Assembly: GCA_021521415.1 (NCBI GenBank)
Contig: JAIQDT010006492.1
Location: 62,001-126,000, forward strand
DNA from: Bidens hawaiensis
Taxonomy: Eukaryota > Streptophyta > Magnoliopsida > Asterales > Asteraceae
Direction: 5' to 3'
DNA length: 64,000 nucleotides
In this document: piece after piece, positions 47,721-59,976 of the stretch
How the letters are laid out: the number at the start of each line of letters is the position of its first letter
How positions within the stretch are numbered: the first letter of the stretch is position 1
The notes under the pieces: generated by a model
The model's database searches: none
Told to the model about the DNA's origin: nothing
What the model saw: only the letters and a program-made list of their open reading frames with translations
Program-made: the position numbers and the translations under genes

Positions 47721-48821
47721 CTGAAATCCAAGAGGTACTCAGAGATTTTCATGAAGGAGATTGGGCAATCACACAGGCGGAAGAGCATTATTTTCCAGGA
47801 TACTTAGAACTGGATATTTCTGGCCAACAATGAAGAAGGATGCAGTGGAGTATTCAAGGAAATGTGATGCTTTTCAAAGACACGCAAACATCCTTCATCA
47901 ACCAGCAGAGCCTCTATATCCTCCTCATGGCCTTTCATGAAATGAGGTATGGATATTATAGGCAAGCTACCAAAAGCACCAGGTGGAAAGGTCTTTATTC
48001 TTGCTATGACTTACTACTTCTCCAAATGGATTGAGGCAGAAGCATTCGTACAAGTCCGGGAAAGGGAAGTGATATCTTTTATTAAACGAAATATTATAAC
48101 TAGATTTGGTATTCCTACTGAAATTGTTTGTGACAATGGTTCCCAGATTATCGGGAATAGAACCACTAACTTTTGTGACAGTTGGGGCATCAAAATGATT
48201 ACTTCAACTCCAGTTCATCCTCAAGCCAATGGTCAAGCAGAGTCTAGCAACAAGATCATCATCAACAATCTAAAGAAGAAGCTAGGATCCAAGAAGTGAA
48301 AATGGGCTGAAGAACTTCCTTATGTTCTTTGGGTTGACAGGACTACGCCTAAAAATGCAACAGGCCAAACAACCTTCTCATTGGTGTTTGGATCAGAAGT
48401 TGTGATCCCTACAGAAATGGTGGTTCCTACGGCAAGAACAAGCATCCATGATCCTGAAGCCAATAAGGAAATCCTTCTTGAAGATTTGGATACTATAGAA
48501 GAACTCAGAGACCTAGCCAAGATCAGGATGGCAGCATATCAACAAAGGATAGCTGGGGCATACAACAAAAATATCAGAATCAGGATATTTCAAGAAGGAG
48601 ATCTAGTATTAAGGAAATCCTTCCAAAACACAACAAATCCGGCTCATGGGAAGCTAGCGCCCAAATGGGAAGGACCTTATCAAATTGAGTCGGAAGCAGG
48701 AAAGGGGGCATATCATTTGCTCACAATGGAAGGCAACAGGTTACCAAGAGCATGGAATGCCATCCACTATCCTGAGAGGATATTTTGTCCTAAAAAGGAT
48801 ATAGGATCCTTAAATCGGTAA
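47721..48821 (+). pseudogene. Integrase of Tat element B
   Basis: The HHCC finger is damaged (last Cys is Phe in KCDAFQRH, ~47860) and the N-terminal part is frameshifted. The core runs [20 protein letters not shown]...KKLGSKK-stop (47949-48299) then VFGSEVVIPTEM to the end (48381-48821). The first catalytic Asp is replaced by Tyr (AMTYYFSKW, against MTDYFSKW in element A). The second Asp (CDNGSQI) and the Glu (QAESSNK) remain. Confidence 0.85.
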
Positions 48822-50205
48822 CATCTTTCCGATCAATTATTCTATTTGAATTGTCGTTAATTTAAGGATAATATATTCTTAACATTTTATTTTTTCCAAG
48901 CTTTGAGTAACCATGCAGGATTATGACGAAACATGTGGTGATCAAGAGGTTGGCCACCTCTCCTTTAGGTTTGAGGTATTATCTTATTTCCCTTGGCCTA
49001 GCCCACGTTTGGATATGACCCCCGATGGTCATATCCCCTACGGTTTAAAGGTTTTCACCTTTCTCACGATCGCCAGTTGCGCACGCTATCCGATGTATAG
49101 TCCGGGGCAGCGGGACAAGTACACGTTTAGTGGCTGACAATTTCGTTGTTTCCGGCTATATGGAGAATCCTACGAATTATGGTAGACATACCATATCCTA
49201 AGGTTTAAGGGGTTTTCACCTCTTCTCAAGGGCCATGTCGCCAGTTTAACACCAGTTTTGGGCTTGTCCCCAGATTACACGGGCTTGTCCCCAGTTGCAC
49301 GGGCTTGTCCCCAGTATATTATTTGGGCTTGTCCCCAGCATAATGGGTTTGATCCAATTAACATTATGATGTATATGCAACAGATTAACTTAGTTTTTGT
49401 GAAGATCAAAAATCTAAGGATCTCGGATCCTAAAGCTATTCCTTTGAAGACGAATAAGATTTCAACACTTCTGGTAACTTAGGTCTATCTTGACCTTCTG
49501 GTATGATCTCTGCTAATTAACTTATGTACGATATTTGTTGCAATATTTTTGGATCTTACAGTTTAAAAGGATTAACCCTTTAAAATTTATTTTTAATACT
49601 AAAAATTTTGCCTATCTTAAGGAAACTTTATCCAAAAATTTACCCTTTGAGGAAATTCTATTGTATAAATTTTATCAACTTTTAAAGATGTCTTATCCTA
49701 ATATTTGTTATTTAAGGATATTCTTTCCTTAAGGATATTCTATCCTAAACGATTTTCATACGGATCTTTTATTCTAATAATCTTTTGCTTGAAATTATTT
49801 GTCAAAGTCTCAACAATGTTAAGATTATATCTAACAAAAATTTTGAAAATAAATAACAAGTAAGAAGTCAAAAGATTTATATATTAATTAAAATAAGCCC
49901 CAAGGACTTATCCAAAATTCTTAACCCGGACTTCACCATACGAAAAGATGGACCATCCATCCGGGTTAAGTAAGAGTTACTAATAGTTCATAAGTGCAGG
50001 AAATTTAAAAACAGGGTCAACAAAGGCTTCATCCCCACAAACAGAAGATCCCTCCACCTTTGTCAAACCCGCCAATTATCTTAAGGATCGTGGATCCTTT
50101 ATCCTAAATACTACTATTTATTACAGACCAAAGTACTTGTTTATAAAAAACACCATAAAAGCAAAATAAAACGGGCTTGGGCCTTGTCTTTTGTATCCTT
50201 CATCG
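48822..50205. other. Non-coding spacer of element B, inverted counterpart of 37007-38426
   Basis: It contains the stem-loop GGATATGACC...GGTCATATCC (49012-49037), the CCGGGGCAGCGGGACAAGTA motif (~49102), the GGGCTTGTCCCCAG tandem units (49257-49340) and AGGATATTCTATCCT-like words (~49720-49750). Conservation between A and B shows it is a standing part of this family. Confidence 0.7.
49257..49340. repeat. Tandem GGGCTTGTCCCCAG units in the spacer of element B
   Basis: Four units of ~20-27 bp occur, the reverse complement of the array at 37785-37945, in line with the opposite orientation of the two elements. Confidence 0.85.
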
Positions 50206-50660
50206 CCCGTTCATACATTTGTTTCCGCCTCCACCAGTGCCTCGTTCCCACCTTCAGCTTCATCCAGACCCTTCACACCGCTTGTTCCTGCTTCGCCCAC
50301 TTCAACCATTATAGCTTCAGTCTCATCCTCGTCTCCATCTAGGTCGATCAGGGCTTGCTTCCATTCTTTGATTTCCCATGAAGACTTATCAAAAGATGGA
50401 TCATTGGCTTCAGTAACCAATTTAATTATGACCTCGAGGATCGACTTGGCTGCCCATACCTTCGCCTCTTCGGTAGCCCGGTTGATTTCGTCCTACATCT
50501 GGACGGCCAGGGCAGCAGCATGTGCCTCTATCTCTCTTTTCTCTTTGGTCATCTTCGAGAGGGCTTTCTCCTTAGCAGCAGCCGTTGACCTCAGCGCAGC
50601 AAGGGTCTTTTCATGCTCTGCGACAGTCTTTCATAGTGCTGTCGGGCAGAATTGATGGCC
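50206..50660 (-). pseudogene. Last exon of the antisense accessory ORF of Tat element B
   Basis: A minus-strand acceptor TCATTCATAG precedes an exon homologous to exon 4 of the ORF at 35416-37006. It reads KEKALSKMTKEKREIEAHAA then stop, DEINRATEEAKVWAAKSI, and the tail PSFDKSSWEIKEWKQALIDL...GEAGTSGVK, ending at 50211. It has a frameshift near 50630 and a stop near 50495. The upstream exons are missing because element B is cut at ~50735. Confidence 0.75.
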
Positions 50661-50734
50661 TATGAATGAAAGCGGAATAAGCTTGGGAAGATGCTTGGAA
50701 TAGTAGAAATTTACAAAGATAAAGGATCCTTACA

Positions 50735-51353
50735 GTAGAAAGCATGTCCAGGATCCACCATAGACAAGGATCCTGCGTACATAATGGTTAGCAATAAACA
50801 AAGTAACAATCAAATCGTCATGATGAGGATCCTGGATGCTTGATTTATCTTCCTCATCAAAGAAGATCCTTTTGTCTGTTGTCAAGATGGTGGATACTAT
50901 TGGTCGGTCTCCGTTATCTAGCTTGATCTCTTTGGCGAGCCTTTTTGCTGCGGAGAAGGAAGTTCCACATATGTCTGTTCCTCCAGAGATGAAATTGACC
51001 ATTCGCACATCTAAGTCATCCTGGTGAGGATCCCGGATACTCGAATCAAAGAAGATTTTCTTATCAGTTATTCAAGTATTAGGGATGAGTGGTTTTCTTT
51101 CTTCATCGAGCTTGAATTCTTCTGTAGGGCAAGAAGTTTGAAATATGTCATAGTCTCTGGACACGAAGTTGATTACGTGAGCATCTTGTGGTGGTGTTGC
51201 TTTCAGTGGAAGATCTTTAGGATCCTGGATCTTGGATTTCTTCCTTCCCAAGAGCTCTTTAAAGTGGCCTTTGCTCAGGAGGTATCCGATTTCCCTCCTT
51301 AAGCCAATGCACTCATCTGTCATGTGGCCAAAATCTTCATGGAAAGGACACCA
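50735..51353 (-). pseudogene. Gag end and protease start of Tat element D
   Basis: On the minus strand WCPFHEDFGHMTDEC (zinc finger, ~51350-51300) leads into LLSKGHFKELLGRKKSKIQD, ISGGTDICGTSFSAAKRLAKEI and ends in RRILVYGGS. The protease Asp is Tyr and the element breaks off two codons later, joining the antisense ORF intron of element B. A stop separates the two frames near 51070. Confidence 0.8.
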
Positions 51354-51354
51354 C

Positions 51355-51828
51355 TATGATCGAGTAGGAAAAACACATGTACTATCACACACACCAAGAG
51401 CAGAAACTAACATTCTCTCTACACACTAGCATACTTTGTAATCTCGGTCATTTATTCCACAACACTTGTAACCACTTTTTAGTTATCAATATAATCGACG
51501 GTGATAGTTTTCACCGTCTGGGGGTTTTTTGTGCCGGATATCACGATAATCATATACTAGTCGACCAAATGTTACCTCGTTGATCATTGACTAAAGTAAT
51601 TCGACCAAAGATTATCTTATTAATCCTTGACCGAAGTTATTTTACCAAAGATTACCTTGATAAGTTTTGACCGAAGTAAGACTATCTTGGTTAAGGGCTT
51701 TTTTCCCTCGTGATCAAACCTTTGTGTTCACCTATATTGTGCTCATACACTTGTCATTATCGAATCAGCACCTTACCTCACGTAACAGATTTGGATACTT
51801 GATCCTTAGTTGATTTTTGTCCAAAACA
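51355..51828 (+). repeat. Tat LTR fragment lying inside element D in opposite orientation
   Basis: From CTATGATCGAGTAGG to TCCAAAACA it matches 42128-42601 of element B's LTR almost base for base. It has no LTR start and no primer-binding site after it. The gag codons for about 45 residues of D (between RAVEEED and WCPFHED) are missing at the junction, so it is not a clean insertion. Confidence 0.85.
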
Positions 51829-53398
51829 ATCCTCTTCTTCAACAGCTCGAATTTGGAGTAGGGCTTCGAGTTGTTGTGCTTGAACGAGAATCCTTGCTTC
51901 TTGTAAGAGGAATCTTGTTTTGTTTGATTCCCCAGACGATCCTGGATCCTCTTGTCATCTTCCAACCGTATGAATCCGAGTGCCCTGTTTCTTACTTCAT
52001 CTAGAGACCTGCAAGGAGTCATCATAAGATCATCATAAAAAGGGGAGCCCCTCTGAAGTCCCATCTTGAATTCTTCAACAACAGTAGCCATGTCAAGATT
52101 AGGGATTTCTTGAGCTTCCTTGCCGAACCTCGTAACAAAATCCCTAAGGGATTCATCACTTGGTTGGATAACTCGGTATAAATCACTAGTTAACTTCTCA
52201 AATTTCCTACTACAGGAAAATTGGCTGTTGAACAAGTTAACTAAATGTGAAAAAGAAGTAACTGAAAAGGGAGGAAGACTTAGCAGCCATTTTAATGTTG
52301 ATCCTGTGAGTGTGGATCCGAAGCCTTTGCATAAGCAAGCTTCCTTGAGTCTCTCCGGGATAGGGTTGATCTCCATCCTTTCTCTGTATTGTGCCACATG
52401 TTCTTCAGGATCAGTGGTTCCGTCGTAAGTCTTCATGTTGAGGGTTTGGAATCGCTTCGGGATTTCAGCATCACAGATAGGTGGAGCAAATCTGGATAAC
52501 TTGTGGCTTCCCTCAGGTAACTCGGGGATTGGTCGTATCACCCCGGGTCCTTGAGCTTCTGTAGCTCCTTGGCCATAGCTTGGTTGATGCCTACATCCTG
52601 CATGGGACCATGGTTAGCGTTAAAGGATATAAGATAATATAAGTTACCTCTTTGCTGGGTGAAGGTTGGCATCCCGGATGAGTAGTTGGGGTAAGAGGAG
52701 TCTGCGACAGGAGTTGGTCCTCCAGAAGCTATGCTCTGCATGGGGATTATATCTCCTTCATGGACTTCGGAGGATCGTTGTTCTTGTACTCCCAAGGATC
52801 CTTGACTCTGATAGAAGGATCCTTGAGGTTGGGAATTGTAGGATCCTTGGTGATATAACCCAGAAGATCCTGGTTGAAGGATAGATGATCCTTGTTAGAA
52901 GAGTGAGGATCCTTAAATTTGCTGACCCATGGACCCTTGTTGAAGGATAGATGATCCTGGCTGAAACATTGAGGATCCTTGAGTCTGTTGACCCATGGAC
53001 CCCTGTTGAAGGATAGATGGTCCTTGCATGAACTGAGCCATGGATCCTGGATTGGTGAAATCCAGCATCCTGGGTATTAGGGGAGTGTGATCCTCCGCTA
53101 GCCTCTTATTCTTCTTGAGATCTTCTATCTCACGAAGGATCCTCTGGTTGGTCTTGTTTAGCTGCTCCATGTATGCTTTAACCTGCGAAAATATAGATGA
53201 AACATCATTTTTAGTACTAACCACCGGGGTGGCAGCAGTGGTTCTTGAGCTCTGGAAGACTGGCAGCTGTGTTTTGCTTCTAGCAGCGGCAGGTCGTGGT
53301 GCTCCCGTGATTGGCGGAGGCATCGGCGGCAAAGTCCTTGATGAGAAAGGAACCGTAGACGGCATGGTTGATGAAGCAGAGGTTGATTGAGAGGCCAT
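51829..53398 (-). pseudogene. Gag of Tat element D (N-terminal and capsid parts)
   Basis: It starts ATG at 53398 (MASQSTSASSTMPSTVPFSS). The first 150-odd codons are open, with the coiled-coil-like VKAYMEQLNKTNQRILREIE and a repeated QQGSMGQQ(T/I)QGSS unit, and stop at ~52913. The capsid core is open at 52541-51830 (FQTLNMKTYDGTTDPEEHVA, SDLYRVIQPSDESLRDFV). A small deletion after KPYSKF shifts the frame just before the LTR fragment. Confidence 0.85.
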
Positions 53399-53461
53399 TA
53401 ATAGTGATATGGGTATGAAAAGGTTGAAAATGATAGGAATAATATGGATTATAGCACCAAT

Positions 53462-53480
53462 TGCCCCACGGTGGGCGCCA
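53462..53480 (-). other. Primer-binding site of Tat element D
   Basis: On the minus strand TGGCGCCCACCGTGGGGC follows the LTR end at 53483, as in element B. Confidence 0.8.
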
Positions 53481-53482
53481 AA

Positions 53483-54116
53483 TTGTTTTGGATAAAAAAC
53501 AGCTAAGGATAATGTATCCAAACCTGTCAATGTGAGGTCTAGTGCTACGATGACAATAACAATTATATGAACGAAAATGGAATGAACACAGTGATTTGTT
53601 GCGAGTAAAAACCTTTTGACCTTGTTCAAATCAAAAGAAAAAAACCACGGGTGATGACAACTCGTCGATCACCACTTTATTAATATCAAAAAAGGTTACA
53701 AATGGGTTGGAGATTGTGATCGATATTACAATGTAAGCTAGTGTATAGAGAGAATTATTGAATCTGCTCTAGTGTGTGTTAGAGTACAAGTGAGACCTAA
53801 TCGATCATATCTCGATAATTATAAAGAAAATACATTCAACAAAAAGTCCTAACTATCCGCCACTATTCCACTATTCCTCCAACGTTCATTGACCATGTGA
53901 TGGTAATTTCCAGTAGAGAAAATTAAGGTAGACCAAGTCACAAAGCCGTTACTCCTGTTGAACAATAACCTACACACGTGAAACAATTGTGAACAATACC
54001 AACCTATGAGGATCCTCAATCCTTGACACGTCTCTGGAACTCTTAAGGAGGATAACTGATCCAAAAACATCTTCAAGGATAACATATCCTCAGCAGGGAA
54101 AATATCAGTCCTAACA
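53483..54116 (-). repeat. 5' LTR of Tat element D (diverged subfamily, 634 bp)
   Basis: On the minus strand it begins TGTTAGGACTGATATTTTCC and ends TTTTATCCAAAACA. The order of landmarks matches element C's LTR (TGTTAGG start, CTGAGGAT, TAACGGCT, CTCTCTATACACTAGC, TTTGGATAC, CCAAAACA), but overall similarity is clearly lower than between B and C. Flanking bases on its right are TAAAC. Confidence 0.8.
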
Positions 54117-55630
54117 TAAACCTTGATTGATCTTTTGTTTGAATGAAAAACTTTTGCTATGAAATCTTTCTCTATATTTTCTAACTATGTGTTATGTTTC
54201 TTCTTCAAGAAGAAATGTATATGTTATGTTTCTTCTTCAAGAAGAAACGTCAATTATCTCTATCCTTTGTTAATATCTTATGTTTCTTAATAATGAAGAA
54301 ATAATGTACTAAATATATCCTCATTTAAAAATTCTATCTTTCTTAAAGAAACGTTATTTTAATTTATTCATTGTATTTTATAATTCATTGATCAAGGTCT
54401 AGGCTATACCCCCGACAAGGGTCTAAGCCTTTGAAATAATAATGTTTTATTTGGGCAGAACCCCTACCTTGCTTAGCTTATTATTTTCTAGATTCCCGGG
54501 CAACACTTCGACGCTTGCACGTACTTTGAGAATCCTAATCAACAACTCCTCGACACGCAAATCGAGGCAACGTTCAAGGGTCGCCGGGTCATACACGTAC
54601 TTCGAGGCGGAACGTCGGGTCGTCTCGGGTCGGAACGGTTTACGAGGTCGTCAAGCGTTACGAGGTTGGCACGCAAAACGAGGTGCGCAGGTTTTCGAGA
54701 TTGTTGGTACGAACTTCGTGGTGTCGTCGGTATATGGTGCGGATTACGAGGTTATAATTGTCGGGTTAGTGGCCCGAAAACCGAGGTAAAGAGAGAATAT
54801 TTCTAGAGAGAGTGGGATTTTGGTGTGAAAATGAAGGTGCCTTGACCCCCTATTTATAGCTGATAACTGGTCCCATCGCGATACGCAATGGACCCTTCCT
54901 TATGATCATCGCGTATCGCGATGACTCACGTTATCCAGAGGTTGCCACGTGGCCTGCACGCTCGCCACGTGGCAGCTGGTTGCGACACGTGTCGCTGAGT
55001 CATAACGGCCCATCGCGATACGCGATGGGCGTTCTCTATGACTCATCGTGTATCGCGATGGGTACCTGGACACCATTTTTCATTTCTGGTTCTTTATCTT
55101 ATAGAAGCTTGCCACTTCTGGGTCTAACTCTCTTTGTCCAAAAATACTAAGGCGGCTCTCAATCGGCTCACGGCGATGCGAGCGTGCAAAGTGCGCCACA
55201 TTGCGCCCAACGCCCTTAGCCATTGTCGTTGCCGTTGCCGTCTCCATCGCCTTCGCCATCGTCCTCGACCTCGCCCGTGTGTGCCGGGTGCTCCGCACTC
55301 TATGCTAGGACCACTTGGTGCATGTTTGGTATAAAAGAATATTACTATGAAAAATATCTTCCTTATAAAGAGCTTCCATTTCTTTGCATATGTCCATGTG
55401 GGATGAGTTTTATCTTTCTTATTTATACTCATGTGGAATGCTTCCATTTTCTTACATCTTTCCATGTAGGATGAGTTTTTCCTTAACATGTCTTTATGGA
55501 ATATTGTTACTTTCCTTATTTTCTTTTTATTTATTTATTTAGATTTTTCCATCACTTATTTTTAAGAATAATTTGATCCTTCAACTCTCCTAAGTTGTCA
55601 AATTTGGATCAAAATTTTGGGGATGTTACA
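54117..55630 (-). repeat. 5' portion of a chromovirus-type LTR, interrupted by the Tat cluster
   Basis: On the minus strand it starts TGTAACATCCCC at 55630. It carries ATCGCGTATCGCGATG-type palindromes (55065-54875), a TATA box (54858-54851) and the TAAGCTAAGCAAGGTAGGGG segment (~54480) matching AGCCAAGAAAAGGTAGGCAT near 2951. It stops where element D's LTR begins. The rest could be 34428-~35160. Outer flanks are TTAAT (34423-34427) and TTTAT (55631-55635), four of five bases alike. Confidence 0.65.
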
Positions 55631-56132
55631 TTTATTGACTTATATACTAAATGTTCTTTGACCTTCAGTTTATAACTTTTAGGTTGTTTTATGAACTTAT
55701 AAATATGTAAGCCGATTGTTAGGGAAAGTTGTTTTAATGTTCATCTAATGTAGCGTTAACTATTATAAGCTACTAGAACAATAATGATACTTAAAGAAAT
55801 CTTTTGTAATATAGGTAAGAAGATTATCTGATAATTAGTTTCTCCTTGAATATAACCTTTAACAATCAATCGTGCTTCTTAATGTCTTAACTTTTTTTTA
55901 TTGGGATTTAGTTTAGTTATGAACACTCTTAGGCGATTCAACCAAATCTCAAAAGTTATTCTGACTTAAGGTGTCAATTTTGCTAATAATAGATTTATTC
56001 CATTAAGAATATTGATTAATTTAATGGTTTAATTAGAAGGGGTATGATAATTAAACTTTCCAACATCCATTTCAACTTTAGTTAGGGAGGTTACATAATC
56101 ATCAATGTCAGTAGGTTTTAAAATCTAGATGG
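55631..56132. other. AT-rich intergenic DNA, nothing recognised
   Basis: No gene or repeat is seen. The last bases (56133-56137, CCTCC) are the left target duplication of element C. Confidence 0.45.
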
Positions 56133-56137
56133 CCTCC

Positions 56138-57043
56138 TGTTAGGCCACGATTTTTATACTGAGGATCCTTTATCCTTGACTGTCTTACGGATAGTTTATC
56201 CTTGAAATATACATCAGGATATAAAGGATCGACGATCCTCGGTATTGTTTGTTTACTAATGATTGCGTTTAGTATGGTGATGTGTTATACAGGTATATCA
56301 ACTGTAAGACGAACTTGCATCAATTATCCTCACAAGACAACCTTTAGCTGGAGCATGGATCCAGGATCCTACTTCAATGTAGTTGATTATGGATGAACTA
56401 ATGTGAAGATGAATGCGTTAATATCAATAACGGCTATAAGACTCGTTCTCCCGCTTATATCGCTACTGGGTGGCTATTGGCACGTGGTCAAAGGTCGTGG
56501 AGCGGCTAAGTGGAAGACTTCCAAATAGATAGGGAATATTGTTATTGTTATTATCTTATTTATACGAGATATGATCGAGCTAGAAACACACATGTATCTA
56601 CACACACACTAGAGCAGAACTGAACACTCTTTCTATTCACTAGCTTTCATTGTAATCTCGATCATAATCTCCTCAAACACTTGTAATACCTTTTTTGTTA
56701 ATTAACTAACACGACGGTGATAGTTTTCACCGTCTGTGGGTTTTTTGTGCCGGAGACCACGATAATCATATACTCACCGACCAAAAGTTACCTTGTTGAT
56801 CATTGACTAAAGTAATCCGACCAAAGATTATCTTGTTAATCCTTGACTGGAATTATTTTACCAACGATTGCCTCGATAAGTTTTGACCGAAGTAAGACTA
56901 TCGTGAATAAGGGCTTTTTCCCTCGTGACCAAATCATTGTGTCCACCTATATTACAATCATACACTTACTTTTACCGATTTAGTACTTTACCTCACTTAA
57001 CAGATTTGGATACGTGATCCTTGACAGATTTTTGTCCAAAACA
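56138..57043 (+). repeat. 5' LTR of Tat element C (906 bp, complete)
   Basis: It has the TGTTAGG...CCAAAACA ends and is the only complete copy of this LTR subfamily in the window. It defines the truncations of the copies at 42019-42601, 51355-51828 and 61541-61870. The primer-binding site follows at 57047, with two changes from the family form. Confidence 0.85.
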
Positions 57044-57127
57044 ATTTGGCACCCACCGGGGGCAATTGGTGCTATAATCCATATTATTATTATCATTCTA
57101 AACTTTTTCATACCCATATCACCATCA

Positions 57128-59085
57128 ATGGCCTCTCAATCATCCTCTTCTTCATCAACCATGCCGGCTACAGTCCCTCTCTCATCTAGGACTTTGCCAC
57201 CGTTGCCTCCGCCAATCACGGGAGCACCAAGGGCTGCTGCTGCTGGAAGCAAGACGCAACTACCAGTCTTCCAGAGCTAGAAAACTGCCGTTGTTGCCCG
57301 GTGGTTAGTACTAACAGTGATGTTTCATCTATGTTTTCGCAGGTTAAAGCATACATGGAGTAGCAGAACAAGACTAATCTGAAGATCCTACGTGTGATAG
57401 AGGATCTCAAGAAGAACAAGAGGCCATCAGAGGATCTCACCCCCTTGATGCCCAGGATGTTGGATTTCAGCAGTCTAGAATCCATGGCACAGTTCTCGCA
57501 AGGATCATCCATCCTCCAACCAGGGTCCATGGGTCAACAGGCTCAGGGATCCTCAATGTTTCAGCCATGATCCTCTATCCTTCAACAAGGGTTCATGGGT
57601 CGCCTGGCTTAAGGATCCTCGCTCTTTCAGCCAGGATCCTCTACTCATCAACAGAGGCCCGTGAGTCAACAAGCTCAAGGGTTCTCGTTAGATCAGCCAA
57701 TGTCATCTAACTTCCATCATGGATCCATGGGTCAGCAAAGCCAAGGATCCTCATATTATCGACAAGAGTCAACCTTCTTTCCGCCGGGATCTAATGGAAC
57801 GTATCCTCAGCAAGGATCCTTATTTCAGAATCAAGGATCCGCAGGCGTCCAACATCAATGATCCTCCGAAGCCCATGAAGGAGATATAATCCCCATGCAG
57901 ACCATAGCTTCTGGAGGACCTACTCCGATTGCTGACTCCTCTTATCCCAGATACTCGTTTGGAATACCAAACTCCACCCAGTAGAGAGGTAACTGGTATG
58001 ATCCTATATCTTTAGATACTAACCTTGTTCCCATGCAGGATTCAGGTATCAACCAGGCCATGGCCAGAGAATTACAGAAGCTAAAGGATATGATATCCAG
58101 TGTCCAGGGAGTGATACATCCAATCCCTGAAATACTGGAGGGAAGTCACAAATTATCCAGATTCTCTCCGCCCATATGTGATGCTGAAATCCCGAAGCGG
58201 TTTCAAACTCCCAATATGAAGACGTATGATGGGAGCACAGATCCTGAGGAACATGTTGCCCAATATCGGGAGAGAATGGAAATTAATCCTGTACCTGAGA
58301 AACTCAAAGAGGCTTGCCTTTGTAAATGATTTGGAGCCACATTAACAGGAGCTGCACTAAAATGGCTGCTAAGTCATCCCCCTTTCTCGGTTACATCTTT
58401 CTCTCATTTAGTTAATTTGTTTAACACTCATTTTTCCTGTAGTAGGAAATTTGAGAGGTTGACCAGTGATTTGTATCGTGTTATCCAAACAAGTGATGAA
58501 TCCCTTAGGGATTTCGTTACGAGGTTCGGAAAGGAAGCTCTATAAATCCCAAACGTTGATATGACTACTGTTGTTGAAGCATTCAAGATGGGAATTCAAA
58601 AGAGCTCCCCTTTTTATGATGATTTAGTGATGACTCCATGCAGGACATTAGATGAAGTCAGAAGCAGAGCATTGAGATACATCCGCTTAGAAGAAGATAA
58701 AAAGATCCAGGATCGTCTCGGTGGCCAGATGAAACAAGAAACTCTTGAGAAGAATAAAGGATCCTGGAATAGGAACAACAATGCGAAGCCGTATGCCAAG
58801 TTTAACAATCACAATGTACGGGCAGTTGAACAAGGAGAAGATAGCGAAGACTATCCTTGCATCTCCGACTGTTGTTTCTCTGTAGACACTCATGGCTTGA
58901 TTTGTGCCATGAAGGATTTGGGAGAAAAAGCAAGGTGGCCCAGAAAAAATGAAAAGGTTGTCGGCTTCAAGGACTAGTCTAAGTGGTGCGCTTTTCACGA
59001 TATTTTTTGCCACGCTACAGACGAGTGCATCGTCTTAAGGAAAGAAATTGGGTACCTTCTGAGCAAAGGTCACTTTCAAGAACTC
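57128..59085 (+). pseudogene. Gag of Tat element C
   Basis: ATG at 57128 (MASQSSSSSSTMPATVPLSS). Stops occur after VFQS (57280), after YME (57361), in the Gln-rich repeat part and after CLCK (58327). The core is recognisable: KTYDGSTDPEEHVAQYRERM, SDLYRVIQTSDESLRDFV and the zinc finger WCAFHDIFCHATDEC (~58985-59030), where Cys replaces the Gly usual before His. Not functional. Confidence 0.85.
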
Positions 59086-59976
59086 TTGGGAAGAAAGAAA
59101 TCTAAGATCCAGGATCCTGAAGATCTTCCACAGAAAGTGACACCACCGCCACCAGATGCTCATGTGATCAACTTCGTCTCCAGAGATTATTATCTATTTA
59201 AAGATTCGGGTACCATCAAAGAGAATTCCGTAGAGAAGCTCGAGTTGGATGATGAAAGAAGACCGCTCATCCCCACTACTCGAATGATTGACCAGAGAAT
59301 CTTTTTCAAATCAAAGATCCAGTACCTTCAGTGGGACAAGCTGGATACGCAAGCAGTCAGTTTCATCTCTGGAGGATCAGACATATGTGGAATTTCTTTC
59401 TCCGCAGCAAAAAGACTTGCCAAGGAGATCAAGATGGAGAACGGGGATCATCCGATAGTGTCAACAACATTAACAACAGACAAAAGAATCTTCTTCGACG
59501 AAGAAGACAAGTTGAACATCCAGGATCCTCATCACGATGGTTTGATTATTACTTTATTTATCTCTAACCATTATGTGCGCAGGATCCTAGTGGACGGTGG
59601 CAGCTCGGTCAACATTATCCAACATGATGTCCTGAAGAAGATGAACATCCCGGATTCCGAAATCGTTCCTAGAGCGTCGGTGCTGGTCGGCTTCAGTGGT
59701 GAAACTAAAAAGACATTGGGGGACATCAACTTGCCAATCTATACCGAAGGGTTAAATTCATATCAAAAATTTTGTGTTATAGATAACCTCTCCTGTTACA
59801 ATGTTATTTTAGGTAGGCCCTGGCTCCATGGAATGAAAGTAGTAGCCTCAACATATCACCAATGTAGCAAGCTACCAACCCCTTGGGGAGTCGTGAAGAT
59901 AGTAGGTGATCATGCGGAGGCCAAAAACTACTATTCATCGTCAATGAAGCCAACAGCCAAGCCAACCATAGCATAG
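59086..59976 (+). pseudogene. Protease region of Tat element C (open over 296 codons)
   Basis: This is the longest unbroken pol segment of C. It contains RKKSKIQDPEDLPQKVTPPP, ISGGSDICGISFSAAKRLAK, TDKRIFFDEEDKLNIQDPHH and the protease active site RRILVDGGSSVNII (Asp codon 59593-59595). VLVGFSGETKKTL and CYNVILGRPWLHGMK follow. The active-site loop is intact here, unlike in B and D. It ends at a TAG shared with A near KPT(I)A, so this stop may be an original feature of the family or an inherited mutation. Confidence 0.85.
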
